A stretch of 10,395 nt of DNA from Clostridiales bacterium (GTDB taxonomy: Bacteria; Bacillota; Clostridia; Oscillospirales; Acutalibacteraceae), in NCBI GenBank assembly GCA_012522615.1, contig JAAYKB010000139.1:1-10395 (forward strand). The letters run 5' to 3'. The position numbers and the translations under genes were made by a program. The notes under the pieces were generated by a model. The model was not told where the DNA came from and made no database searches. It was given only the letters and a program-made list of their open reading frames with translations. Each line of letters begins with the position of its first letter. Positions within the stretch are counted from its first letter, which is position 1. Shown here in pieces: positions 1 through 5,876 of this stretch.

Positions 1-1065
1 AATGGGAGGACGGTGTTTACTTTATCGCTCACCCCACCCGAGGAAAGGCTCTCCGAAATTGACCCTTCAGGCAGGCCGACCGGAGTTTCGGCATTTACAT
101 CCGTTAAGGACATACCCATTGCTGGGGCTTTCCCATATACGCTCAATGAGAAAAATCTGCTGGCACTTGATATGCCTGAATATAAGATTGGCGACGGAGA
201 GTATGAAACGCCCGATGAGATTCTGAAAGTTGACAGAAAAATCAGAGATTTTTACGGAATGGAATACCGCGGAGGAGAAAAGCTTCAGCCTTGGTATAAA
301 AAGAATTTTGAATTAAAAAAATACGGTAAAATCACGTTAAGATATACATTTAATGTTGATTTTGTTCCGGATAGCCTTTATCTAATCATGGAGCAGGCCG
401 GGGAGTTCGATAAATTTCTGAATGGCAATCGGATTGAAAACACCGATTCAGGCGAACGCTGGACAGACATCTGTTATCATGTCATTCCATTAGACGCCGA
501 GATGATTCGAAAAGGTACGAATGAATTGCTATTGCAGGTAAGCGAGTTCCATGACAATATTAACCTTGAGGCGGTTTATTTATATGGGAATTTCGCAGTC
601 GATTTGAAGGGCACTCGACAAACCATCATTCCTCTGCCTGATAAGCTGAAACTGGCGGATATTGTTGGACAGGGTCTCCCTTTCTATGGAGCAGGTATCA
701 CATATACCATTGACAATGTCCCTGAAATAGCGGAGAGCCAGTGTCTTTTTGTGGAACTGGATGACATGGAGGCGGCATATCTCGCTGTTTCTAACGGCGA
801 ATCGACGAAAACTATTGCGTTTAAGCCGTTCAGGTGTGATATTACCGACCTTGTAAAAAAGGGAAATGCCGATCCCCTGTATTTTGAGGTGGTGTTCAAC
901 CGGCGAAATGTGTTCGGTCCCCTGCATATGCTGCCAAAAAAACCGCTTGCCATGGGTCCTTTCGATTTTGTGACCGAAGGCGAACGGTTCGTCAGGGACG
1001 GGTATTCGCTTGTCAATCAAGGGGAAATAAAAGGGTTGAGATTTGTTATCCAACAAGCACTTTGA
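1..1065 (+). CDS. Large glycoside-hydrolase-like protein, C-terminal part (5' end outside window)
   Basis: The reading frame is open from the first base, and a GTG at 13 is internal, not a start, so this is the last 354 or so residues of a longer protein ending at TGA 1063-1065. The fragment is rich in beta-strand-like stretches. It includes a segment near 415-490 (FDKFLNGNRI, then WTDICYHVIPLD) resembling the carbohydrate-binding jelly-roll domains of big GH2/GH78/GH106-like enzymes. Its closing pattern, RRNVFGPLHM then a GPFDF motif and a final GYSLV strand (about 898-1020), recalls the tail of large clostridial glycoside hydrolases. The catalytic domain is upstream, so neither family nor substrate can be assigned. 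Its last 20 bases overlap the convergent deoR-type gene, and there is no terminator directly after the stop. In context it probably releases the sugar handled by the adjacent operon; that is inference. Confidence 0.55.
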   Translation, partial: NGRTVFTLSLTPPEERLSEIDPSGRPTGVSAFTSVKDIPIAGAFPYTLNEKNLLALDMPEYKIGDGEYETPDEILKVDRKIRDFYGMEYRGGEKLQPWYKKNFELKKYGKITLRYTFNVDFVPDSLYLIMEQAGEFDKFLNGNRIENTDSGERWTDICYHVIPLDAEMIRKGTNELLLQVSEFHDNINLEAVYLYGNFAVDLKGTRQTIIPLPDKLKLADIVGQGLPFYGAGITYTIDNVPEIAESQCLFVELDDMEAAYLAVSNGESTKTIAFKPFRCDITDLVKKGNADPLYFEVVFNRRNVFGPLHMLPKKPLAMGPFDFVTEGERFVRDGYSLVNQGEIKGLRFVIQQAL

Positions 1066-1807
1066 TACCGCCGGATGTTAACGCCGCCAGAATATCAGCG
1101 CTCGGTTCCTTATCTGTTACTATATGATGCAGCGAGTCCAATCCGCATATTCTGTAAAAGGCTTTTTTGTTTAATTTACTGCTGTCGCATAGTAATATAA
1201 TTCCCTCGGCACAGCCCATCATCACCTTTCTCAATTCAGCCTCTTCCTCGGAATTGTCCATCGCACCGTTATCCGGCGTAATGCCACGGCAGGAAAAAAA
1301 CAGTTTTTGCGCCGAAAAATTTTTAATATAATCTTTGGCTCCCTGTCCTACTAAGGACAGGGAGTTTTCTCGCAGTTTTCCTCCCGTACAATATACTCTG
1401 GTATGCAAGGTATTTCCCAGCGAGGTTGCAGTTTTCACGCCGTTGGTGATAATCGTGATATCGGATTTGGATTTGAGATATGGAATCATGTAATAAGTGG
1501 TTGTGGAGGAATCCATGATTATGATATCGCCGTCATTGACAAGCTCGGCCGCACGTCTGCCAATGATGTCTTTAGCCAACGCCTGCTCCTTTTCTCTGAC
1601 CGATATAGGAATTTCTATATTAAGACCTTCAACAAGCACCGCGCCTCCGTATGTTCGTTTCACCAGTTTCTGTTTTTCAAGCTTATCAAGATCTCTCCGG
1701 ATGGTTGCCTCTCCAATAAAGAAACGTTTTGACAAATCCGAAATGGAGGCAGATTTATTGACCTTTAGGTATTCCAGTATCGCGGTTTGCCTTTCTAATG
1801 TAAACAT
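1046..1807 (-). CDS. DeoR-family transcriptional regulator of sugar metabolism
   Basis: This is a 253-residue cytoplasmic repressor of normal DeoR-family length. The N-terminal winged helix spans about residues 4-55 and contains the family signature (ISDLSKRF, then EATIRRDLDKLE, then VKRTYGGAV). The C-terminal DeoR sensor domain, which in this family binds a phosphorylated sugar, shows DSSTTTYYM (residues 99-107), TNG (121-123), GGKLRENSLSLVGQGA (142-157), CRGITPDNG (173-181) and CDSSKLNKKAF (207-217). I chose ATG 1807 because GGAG (complement of 1816-1819) lies eight bases ahead of it; the in-frame GTG 1816 and ATG 1813 are too close to, or overlap, that site. It is divergent from the sugar-phosphate operon and is its likely regulator. 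The effector is unknown. The gene also contains a strong inverted repeat at 1339-1364. Confidence 0.9.
   Translation of the reverse strand: MFTLERQTAILEYLKVNKSASISDLSKRFFIGEATIRRDLDKLEKQKLVKRTYGGAVLVEGLNIEIPISVREKEQALAKDIIGRRAAELVNDGDIIIMDSSTTTYYMIPYLKSKSDITIITNGVKTATSLGNTLHTRVYCTGGKLRENSLSLVGQGAKDYIKNFSAQKLFFSCRGITPDNGAMDNSEEEAELRKVMMGCAEGIILLCDSSKLNKKAFYRICGLDSLHHIVTDKEPSADILAALTSGGIKVLVG
1339..1370 (+). terminator. Terminator-like hairpin inside the deoR coding sequence, reading on the + strand
   Basis: CTCCCTGTCCT (1339-1349) and AGGACAGGGAG (1355-1364, sharing its first A with 1354) form a perfect 11-bp stem around a 4-base ACTA loop. It is followed on the plus strand by TTTTCT. This has the shape of an intrinsic terminator for transcripts coming from the hydrolase gene, whose stop codon lies about 274 bases upstream. 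On the minus strand no T-run follows, so it should not stop deoR transcription. It lies in the conserved NSLSLVGQG segment of the regulator, so a chance palindrome in constrained codons is a real alternative. Confidence 0.45.
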
Positions 1808-1855
1808 AAGCATCACTCCGTTAGTTTATGTTCATTATTGTTAAACTTGACCGAA

Positions 1856-1883
1856 AATATAGTCAAACAGACTATTAATTCAA
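1856..1883 (-). promoter_or_regulatory. Candidate promoter of the deoR-type gene
   Basis: On the minus strand TTGAAT (complement of 1878-1883) and TATATT (complement of 1856-1861) are separated by 16 bases, matching the -35 and -10 consensus at four and five of six positions. The -35 element lies within the left arm of the 1871-1901 palindrome, which would allow autoregulation. An alternative -35, TTGACT (complement of 1861-1866), has no good -10 partner. The assignment is by inspection only. Confidence 0.35.
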
Positions 1884-1901
1884 CCCCATTGAATTAATAG
1901 T
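1871..1901. promoter_or_regulatory. Perfect 13-bp inverted repeat, probable operator of the DeoR-type repressor
   Basis: ACTATTAATTCAA (1871-1883) is mirrored exactly by TTGAATTAATAGT (1889-1901) around a 5-base CCCCA centre. It sits in the divergent intergenic region and overlaps the candidate -35 regions of both the deoR-type gene and the sugar-phosphate operon, the expected position for a shared operator. The location and perfect symmetry are seen directly; binding by the neighbouring regulator is inferred. A weak hairpin in RNA is possible but the arms are A+T-rich and no T-run follows, so a terminator role is unlikely. Confidence 0.6.
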
Positions 1902-1923
1902 AACAACACATTACAATTATAAT
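1894..1923 (+). promoter_or_regulatory. Candidate promoter of the sugar-phosphate operon
   Basis: A consensus -10 hexamer TATAAT lies at 1918-1923. The best -35 at usable spacing is TTAATA (1894-1899, 18-base spacer, four of six matches), inside the right arm of the 13-bp palindrome. Transcription would begin near 1930, leaving a leader of about 45 bases before the ATG at 1976. A repressor on the palindrome would cover the -35 region. Confidence 0.5.
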
Positions 1924-1925
1924 GT
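1908..1925. promoter_or_regulatory. Second dyad over the operon -10 box
   Basis: ACATTA (1908-1913) and TAATGT (1920-1925) flank a symmetrical AATT core, giving an 18-base sequence in which only the pair at 1914/1919 breaks the symmetry. It includes the TATAAT hexamer. It could be a second operator or a chance palindrome in A+T-rich promoter DNA. Confidence 0.3.
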
Positions 1926-1975
1926 AAATTGCTGCAACAATCAATACCAATAATAATCGGAAGGACGTATGCCGG

Positions 1976-2743
1976 ATGGGTTACCGTTTGGGGATTAATT
2001 TGGGGTTCGCTATCAACAAATATATTGAACCTGAAGAATGGACCAGAATAGTCTCTCAAGATTTGGAATTAAAGTATGTACAATTCGTCGCAGACCTGTT
2101 GAATCCTTTTTTGCCGGGCGATTATATCAATGCACAGGTCAGTCGTATTAAGTCGGCAACCAAGCATTACGGAATCTATATCGAAAGCCTGTTTACCAGC
2201 GCATTCACAAGGGTGAATCACCTGATGCATCCGGATGAGGAAGCAAGGCGAATCTGGCTTAACTGGTTTAAAAGATTCCTCGAACTGGGTTCGGAATTTG
2301 GCGCGAAGAATCTGGGGAGCCATTTTGGTATATTGACATTCCGGGACTACAATGATGAAAGCAGGCGCAAACACCTGATAGAGCAGGGCGTAAAAGGCTG
2401 GCAGGAGTTAAGCTTTTATGCAAAAGAGCTTGGTTATGAGTGCTTGATATTCGAACCAATGAGTGTTCCCCGCGAAATGGCCAACACCGTTGAAGAAACA
2501 AAGCAGCTGCTTGACATGGTCAACGCCAATTCCGGTGTTCCCATGAAGGTTTGTCTTGATATAGGTCATGCCCCTAATCCGGATGAACGCGACCCATATC
2601 CATGGATTGAACAGCTGGCACAGATATCGCCTGTTATACATGTTCAGCAAACGGTTCTCAATAAAAGCAATCATGCACCCTTTACCGCCGAAGCAAATAA
2701 GGATGGCATCATAAAAGTAAATAAGGTGATGGAGGCGGTCTAA
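1976..2743 (+). CDS. EryC-like sugar-phosphate isomerase/racemase, prematurely stopped
   Basis: This belongs to the xylose-isomerase-like TIM-barrel family of sugar-phosphate isomerases/epimerases. From memory, the closest relative is Brucella EryC, the tetrulose-4-phosphate racemase of erythritol catabolism. Shared features, in order, are NHLMHPDEEARR with a WFKRF helix (81-101), GSHFGILTFRDYNDESRR (114-131), EPMSVPRE (160-167), CLDIGH (193-198), DPYPW (206-210), HVQQ (222-225) and HAPFTAEANKDG (233-244). By family analogy the divalent-metal ligands are E160, D195 and H222, plus a Glu on the last strand. That fourth residue (E268) lies beyond the TAA at 2741-2743, so the 255-residue product lacks the last barrel strand and probably does not work alone. 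ATG 1976 is chosen because AAGGA (1961-1965) precedes it by ten bases, while ATG 1969 is out of frame and soon stops. It is the first gene of the operon. Confidence 0.75.
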   Translation: MGYRLGINLGFAINKYIEPEEWTRIVSQDLELKYVQFVADLLNPFLPGDYINAQVSRIKSATKHYGIYIESLFTSAFTRVNHLMHPDEEARRIWLNWFKRFLELGSEFGAKNLGSHFGILTFRDYNDESRRKHLIEQGVKGWQELSFYAKELGYECLIFEPMSVPREMANTVEETKQLLDMVNANSGVPMKVCLDIGHAPNPDERDPYPWIEQLAQISPVIHVQQTVLNKSNHAPFTAEANKDGIIKVNKVMEAV

Positions 2744-2872
2744 AAGTCGGGGTGCACGGACAGCCTGTTTGCATTTGAAATCTCACATCGGGAGCATTAT
2801 GATACGGAATTCAGGATTATTCAGGACTTAAAGGAAAGCGTCAAATACTGGCGTCAATACATAATGGAATAG
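2744..2872 (+). pseudogene. In-frame C-terminal remainder of the EryC-like gene, downstream of the TAA
   Basis: The frame of the preceding gene stays open after its TAA for 42 codons, to TAG 2870-2872. The residues read as the missing end of the same protein: CTDSLFAFEISHRE, which corresponds to the last barrel strand and metal-ligand Glu (E268 in continuous numbering), and ESVKYWRQYI, which matches the family's terminal helix. With it the protein would be 298 residues, close to the roughly 300 of EryC. No frameshift is needed; one substitution at 2741 (for example AAA or GAA to TAA) explains the break. No start codon with a ribosome binding site would allow this piece to be translated separately. 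Confidence 0.75.
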
Positions 2873-2890
2873 GTGGACGGGGTGTAAATT

Positions 2891-3946
2891 ATGGGTACAT
2901 CAAAAAAAAGCATGAAGGCCTGCGTATTACATAACATAAACGATCTGAGATATGAGGATGTGCCGATGCCTGAGCCGGCAAGCGGGCAGGTACTTATAAA
3001 AATCAAAGCCTCCGGAATATGCGGAAGCGATATTCAGCGGGTGTTTGAAAAGGGAACCTACCATTTTCCTACAATCCCCGGACATGAGTTTGCCGGAGAA
3101 ATCGTTGATGTGGCATCCGATGTAGACAGCTCGCTAATCGGGAAAAAAGCGGCTGTATTTCCGCTTATTCCGTGTCGGTCGTGTCCTTCCTGCCAAATCG
3201 GCGAGTATGCGCAGTGCAGCAATTATGACTATTACGGATCCCGAAGGGACGGGGGATTTGCCGAGTATCTTGCGGTTGACCAGTTTAATCTTGTTATTGT
3301 GCCGCAGGAGGTTTCCTATGAGGAGGCTGCCATGTGTGAACCCACGGCGGTTGCCATACACGCGCTTTCGCAGGCAGATATCTGCTTCGGTGATACCATA
3401 GCGATATTCGGGGCGGGAACAATAGGGCTAATTCTTGCAAAAATAGCTCGTGCGTCCGGTGCGAGCAAGGTGATTCTGATTGATATTGATGACAGAAAGC
3501 TTGAATTTGCTAAAAAACTCGGGTTCGAGCATGTTGTCAATAACGCAAATGGTGATGCCATATCAGAAATAAATAAAATCACAGGAAATAAAGGGTCCGT
3601 TGTTACCCTTGAAGGAACAGGCGTACCGGATGTTCTGGAGCAATGCTTAAAGAGCACCGCTGCCTTTGGGCGTGTTGTTCTGATGGGTAATCCTTTGCGC
3701 GACATGAAGATCAGCCAGAAGGCATACTGGGAAATCCTGCGAAGACAGCTCACGCTGAAAGGAACATGGAATTCCAGCTATAACGGGTTCGTCAACAATT
3801 GGGAATGCGCTGTCAATGCAATGCCCAAGCTGGGCTTAAAAGACCTCATTACCCACCGATATGATCTTTCTCAATGTAACGAAGCGTTTGATGCCATGCG
3901 CAGCCACAAGGATTTGGTGTTGAAAGCTATGTTTGTTCTGAAATGA
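2891..3946 (+). CDS. Zinc-dependent medium-chain dehydrogenase, galactitol-1-phosphate 5-dehydrogenase-like
   Basis: A 351-residue cytoplasmic enzyme of the medium-chain dehydrogenase superfamily, predicted to oxidise a polyol or polyol phosphate to a ketose. The catalytic zinc site is C44 (GICGSD), H65-E66 (GHE) and E150 (CEP). The structural zinc site is C95, C98, C101 and C109. The Rossmann motif GAGTIG is at 174-179, with D198 at the end of the second strand, which usually means NAD rather than NADP. The segment YDYYGSRRDGGFAEY and the overall layout resemble E. coli GatD, so a phosphorylated polyol is plausible. GGGGTG (2879-2884) precedes ATG 2891 by six bases; ATG 2912, the usual family start position, has no ribosome binding site. 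The start is 18 bases after the TAG of the preceding frame, consistent with one transcript. The substrate is not provable from sequence. Confidence 0.88.
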   Translation: MGTSKKSMKACVLHNINDLRYEDVPMPEPASGQVLIKIKASGICGSDIQRVFEKGTYHFPTIPGHEFAGEIVDVASDVDSSLIGKKAAVFPLIPCRSCPSCQIGEYAQCSNYDYYGSRRDGGFAEYLAVDQFNLVIVPQEVSYEEAAMCEPTAVAIHALSQADICFGDTIAIFGAGTIGLILAKIARASGASKVILIDIDDRKLEFAKKLGFEHVVNNANGDAISEINKITGNKGSVVTLEGTGVPDVLEQCLKSTAAFGRVVLMGNPLRDMKISQKAYWEILRRQLTLKGTWNSSYNGFVNNWECAVNAMPKLGLKDLITHRYDLSQCNEAFDAMRSHKDLVLKAMFVLK

Positions 3947-4013
3947 CGCCGCCTTTGCGGTGCGCTACTGTCTTAATAAACAAATAATCATAAAACCCGG
4001 AAAGGATTTGAAT

Positions 4014-5060
4014 ATGACAATGATAGCATCGATTTATGAAGGCCCGGACAAGCTGGAAGTGAGGGAGATCCCCACTCCGGAGGTTGACGACAACAGCGTT
4101 TTGGTGAGAGTCCGTTCATGTGCCGTTTGCGGCTCGGATATCCGAATATTACACCACGGTAACAACAGGGTTACTCCTCCGCAGACCTTAGGACATGAAA
4201 TTGCGGGAGAAGTATGTGCAACGGGTAAGAATGTCACGAAATTCAAAGAGGGTGACAGGGTTGCCATAGGAGCCGATGTTCCTTGCGGTGAATGCCTGTT
4301 TTGTGAAGCAGGCATAGGCAACAACTGTCAGATTAATTATGCAATGGGATACCAGTTTGCAGGCGGTTTTGCAGAGTATGTTCTCCTTAATAAAACCGTC
4401 GTAAATTACGGGCCCGTACATATACTGCCGGACAATGTCAGCTTTGACGAAGGGGCTTTGGCCGAACCGCTTGCATGTGTTTTAAACGCTCTTGAGCTTA
4501 CTCCGGTTAAGCTGAACGATGTGGTTGTATTGATTGGAGCAGGCCCGATAGGGATGATGCTTTGCTGTGTTGCCAAGGCAATGGGTGCGTCTAAGGTTAT
4601 ACTGATTAACAGATCAATGCCGCGTCTTGACATGGCAAAAAGTCTGGGAGTTGCCGACAGATATATCTGCTCTTCACAGGAGGACAGCATAGCCAGCGTT
4701 CTGGAAGAGACAAACGGGCTGGGATCGGATGTTATTTTCACCTCATGTCCCTCTCCCTCGGCTCAGGCGGATGCTCTCAAAATGGCGAAAAACCGCGCCA
4801 GAATTAATTTTTTTGGGGGACTGCCGAAAGACAAAAGCATAGTCGGAATAGACACTAATATCATCCACTATAAGGAGCTTATCATAACCGGAGCACACGG
4901 CTCAATGCCCGTTCATCACGGCAAAGCCATTGAGCTGATTTCAAGCGGGAGAATAAACATAAAACAATTCATCACTCATAATTTCCCCCTTCATGAAATT
5001 AAAAAAGCATTTGAGACCGCTGAGAATCACGCCGGTCTTCGTGTGGTAGTGAATCCTTAG
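4014..5060 (+). CDS. Zinc-dependent medium-chain dehydrogenase, sorbitol/threonine dehydrogenase type
   Basis: A 348-residue oxidoreductase of the same superfamily as the preceding gene but clearly divergent from it. The catalytic zinc ligands are C39 (AVCGSD), H61-E62 (GHE) and E151 (AEP), and the structural zinc cysteines are C91, C94, C97 and C105. The Rossmann motif GAGPIG is at 175-180. The second strand ends VILINRS, with N199-R200 where NAD-specific members carry Asp, so NADP(H) may be preferred. ATG 4014 is chosen because AAAGGA (4001-4006) lies seven bases upstream; the frame extends back to a GTG at 3960, but that has no ribosome binding site and adds a tail unusual for the family. 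It follows the first dehydrogenase by 67 bases. It may act on a different position, or in the reductive direction, of a linked oxidation-reduction pair. Confidence 0.88.
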   Translation: MTMIASIYEGPDKLEVREIPTPEVDDNSVLVRVRSCAVCGSDIRILHHGNNRVTPPQTLGHEIAGEVCATGKNVTKFKEGDRVAIGADVPCGECLFCEAGIGNNCQINYAMGYQFAGGFAEYVLLNKTVVNYGPVHILPDNVSFDEGALAEPLACVLNALELTPVKLNDVVVLIGAGPIGMMLCCVAKAMGASKVILINRSMPRLDMAKSLGVADRYICSSQEDSIASVLEETNGLGSDVIFTSCPSPSAQADALKMAKNRARINFFGGLPKDKSIVGIDTNIIHYKELIITGAHGSMPVHHGKAIELISSGRINIKQFITHNFPLHEIKKAFETAENHAGLRVVVNP

Positions 5061-5066
5061 GAGGGG
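5059..5066 (+). promoter_or_regulatory. Strong ribosome binding site overlapping the upstream stop codon
   Basis: AGGAGGGG at 5059-5066 begins inside the TAG (5058-5060) of the second dehydrogenase and ends five bases before ATG 5072. This arrangement favours translational coupling between the two genes and fixes the epimerase start. Confidence 0.8.
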
Positions 5067-5071
5067 TATAA

Positions 5072-5737
5072 ATGCATGGAAAAATATCGCCGTCAATGAT
5101 GTGTGCGCCGCCTGATAAGGTCATGGAGTATATCCGGGCGTTTGAAAGGAACGACATAGAGTATCTTCATATCGATGTCATGGACGGAAGTTTTGTCCCA
5201 AACTATGCCCTTGGGATTGATTACATAAAGCAGCTGAGAAAACTGACTGATATTCCGCTTGACATACATTTGATGATAAACCGCCCGGAGGAAAAACTGG
5301 AATGGCTGGATATCCGGCAAAATGAATATGTATCCGTACATTACGAAAGCACAGCGCATATTCATCGGGCTGTCTCAAGGATAAGGGAATACGGCGCAAA
5401 ACCGATGCTGGCCATCAATCCCGCAACGCCTGTCAATGTCATTGAATATCTGGCAAACGATATCGACGCCGTATTGGTCATGGCGGTCAATCCCGGTTTT
5501 GCTGGGCAGAAGTTGATACCCCAGTCGTTGAAAAAAATATCCGATGTAAAGAAATTGTTGATATCGCTCGGAAGACCCGATATCGAAATCGAGGTTGACG
5601 GAAATGTCAGCTTTGAAAACGCCAAGAAAATGAGGGAAGCCGGAGCCGACATTTTTGTTGCCGGAACATCGAGCATTTTTAACTCTGCCATCAACACGGA
5701 TGATGCTGCCCGAGAGTTCAGAAAGGTGATATGGTAG
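5072..5737 (+). CDS. D-allulose-6-phosphate / ribulose-phosphate 3-epimerase family protein
   Basis: A 221-residue TIM-barrel metal-dependent epimerase that inverts C3 of a ketose phosphate. Metal and catalytic residues expected for the family are present: S8 (SPS), H33 and D35 in HIDVMDG, H66 (HLM) and D176 (VDG). The phosphate-binding segments NPGFAGQ (140-146) and GTSSIF (199-204) are also present. Several details resemble E. coli AlsE rather than housekeeping Rpe: the start ISPSMMC, GFAGQKLIP in place of GFGGQ, IEIEVDGN, and SIFNSAINTDDA near the end. A D-allulose-6-phosphate-like or other non-canonical substrate is therefore at least as likely as ribulose 5-phosphate. The gene is last in the operon, coupled to the preceding dehydrogenase, and followed after about 100 bases by a terminator. 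Confidence 0.88.
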   Translation: MHGKISPSMMCAPPDKVMEYIRAFERNDIEYLHIDVMDGSFVPNYALGIDYIKQLRKLTDIPLDIHLMINRPEEKLEWLDIRQNEYVSVHYESTAHIHRAVSRIREYGAKPMLAINPATPVNVIEYLANDIDAVLVMAVNPGFAGQKLIPQSLKKISDVKKLLISLGRPDIEIEVDGNVSFENAKKMREAGADIFVAGTSSIFNSAINTDDAAREFRKVIW

Positions 5738-5836
5738 GGAAATAAGCAGAAGTTTAATCCGAACCTTCTTGGCATGGATATAACATCTATTCTGACACGT
5801 AAAAATATCTTAAGTGATTCAAAATACAAATGCACA

Positions 5837-5868
5837 CCAAAAAAGCCCGCAACCGCGGGCTTTTTTGG
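5837..5868. terminator. Bidirectional Rho-independent terminator between convergent operons
   Basis: CCAAAAAAGCCCGC (5837-5850) pairs perfectly with GCGGGCTTTTTTGG (5855-5868) around a 4-base AACC loop. The G+C-rich core is bounded by six A and six T, so each strand shows a stem followed by a U-tract. It ends the sugar-phosphate operon on the plus strand and the DUF3825-like gene on the minus strand, whose stop is at 5877-5879. The A+T-rich 100 bases between 5738 and 5836 hold no gene that I can support. Confidence 0.93.
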
Positions 5869-5876
5869 GTACTAGC

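Noticed and set aside
580..1056. Minus-strand frames opposite the hydrolase fragment.
   Set aside because: They have no family resemblance and no good ribosome binding site, while the plus-strand frame is continuous and protein-like.
1847..1866. TTGAC/GTCAA inverted pair in the divergent region as an operator.
   Set aside because: The arms are only 5 bp with a 10-base gap, much weaker than the 13-bp palindrome next to it, and one arm may simply be promoter-like sequence.
2741..2743. Reassignment of TAA to an amino acid in this organism.
   Set aside because: The deoR-type gene and secA end with TAA exactly where their families normally end, so TAA works as a stop here.
3948..3963. A short G+C-rich hairpin (CCGC-CTTT-GCGG core) between the two dehydrogenase genes.
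   Set aside because: The stem is short and no T-run follows, so it is not a credible terminator. The downstream gene has its own ribosome binding site and the operon appears continuous.
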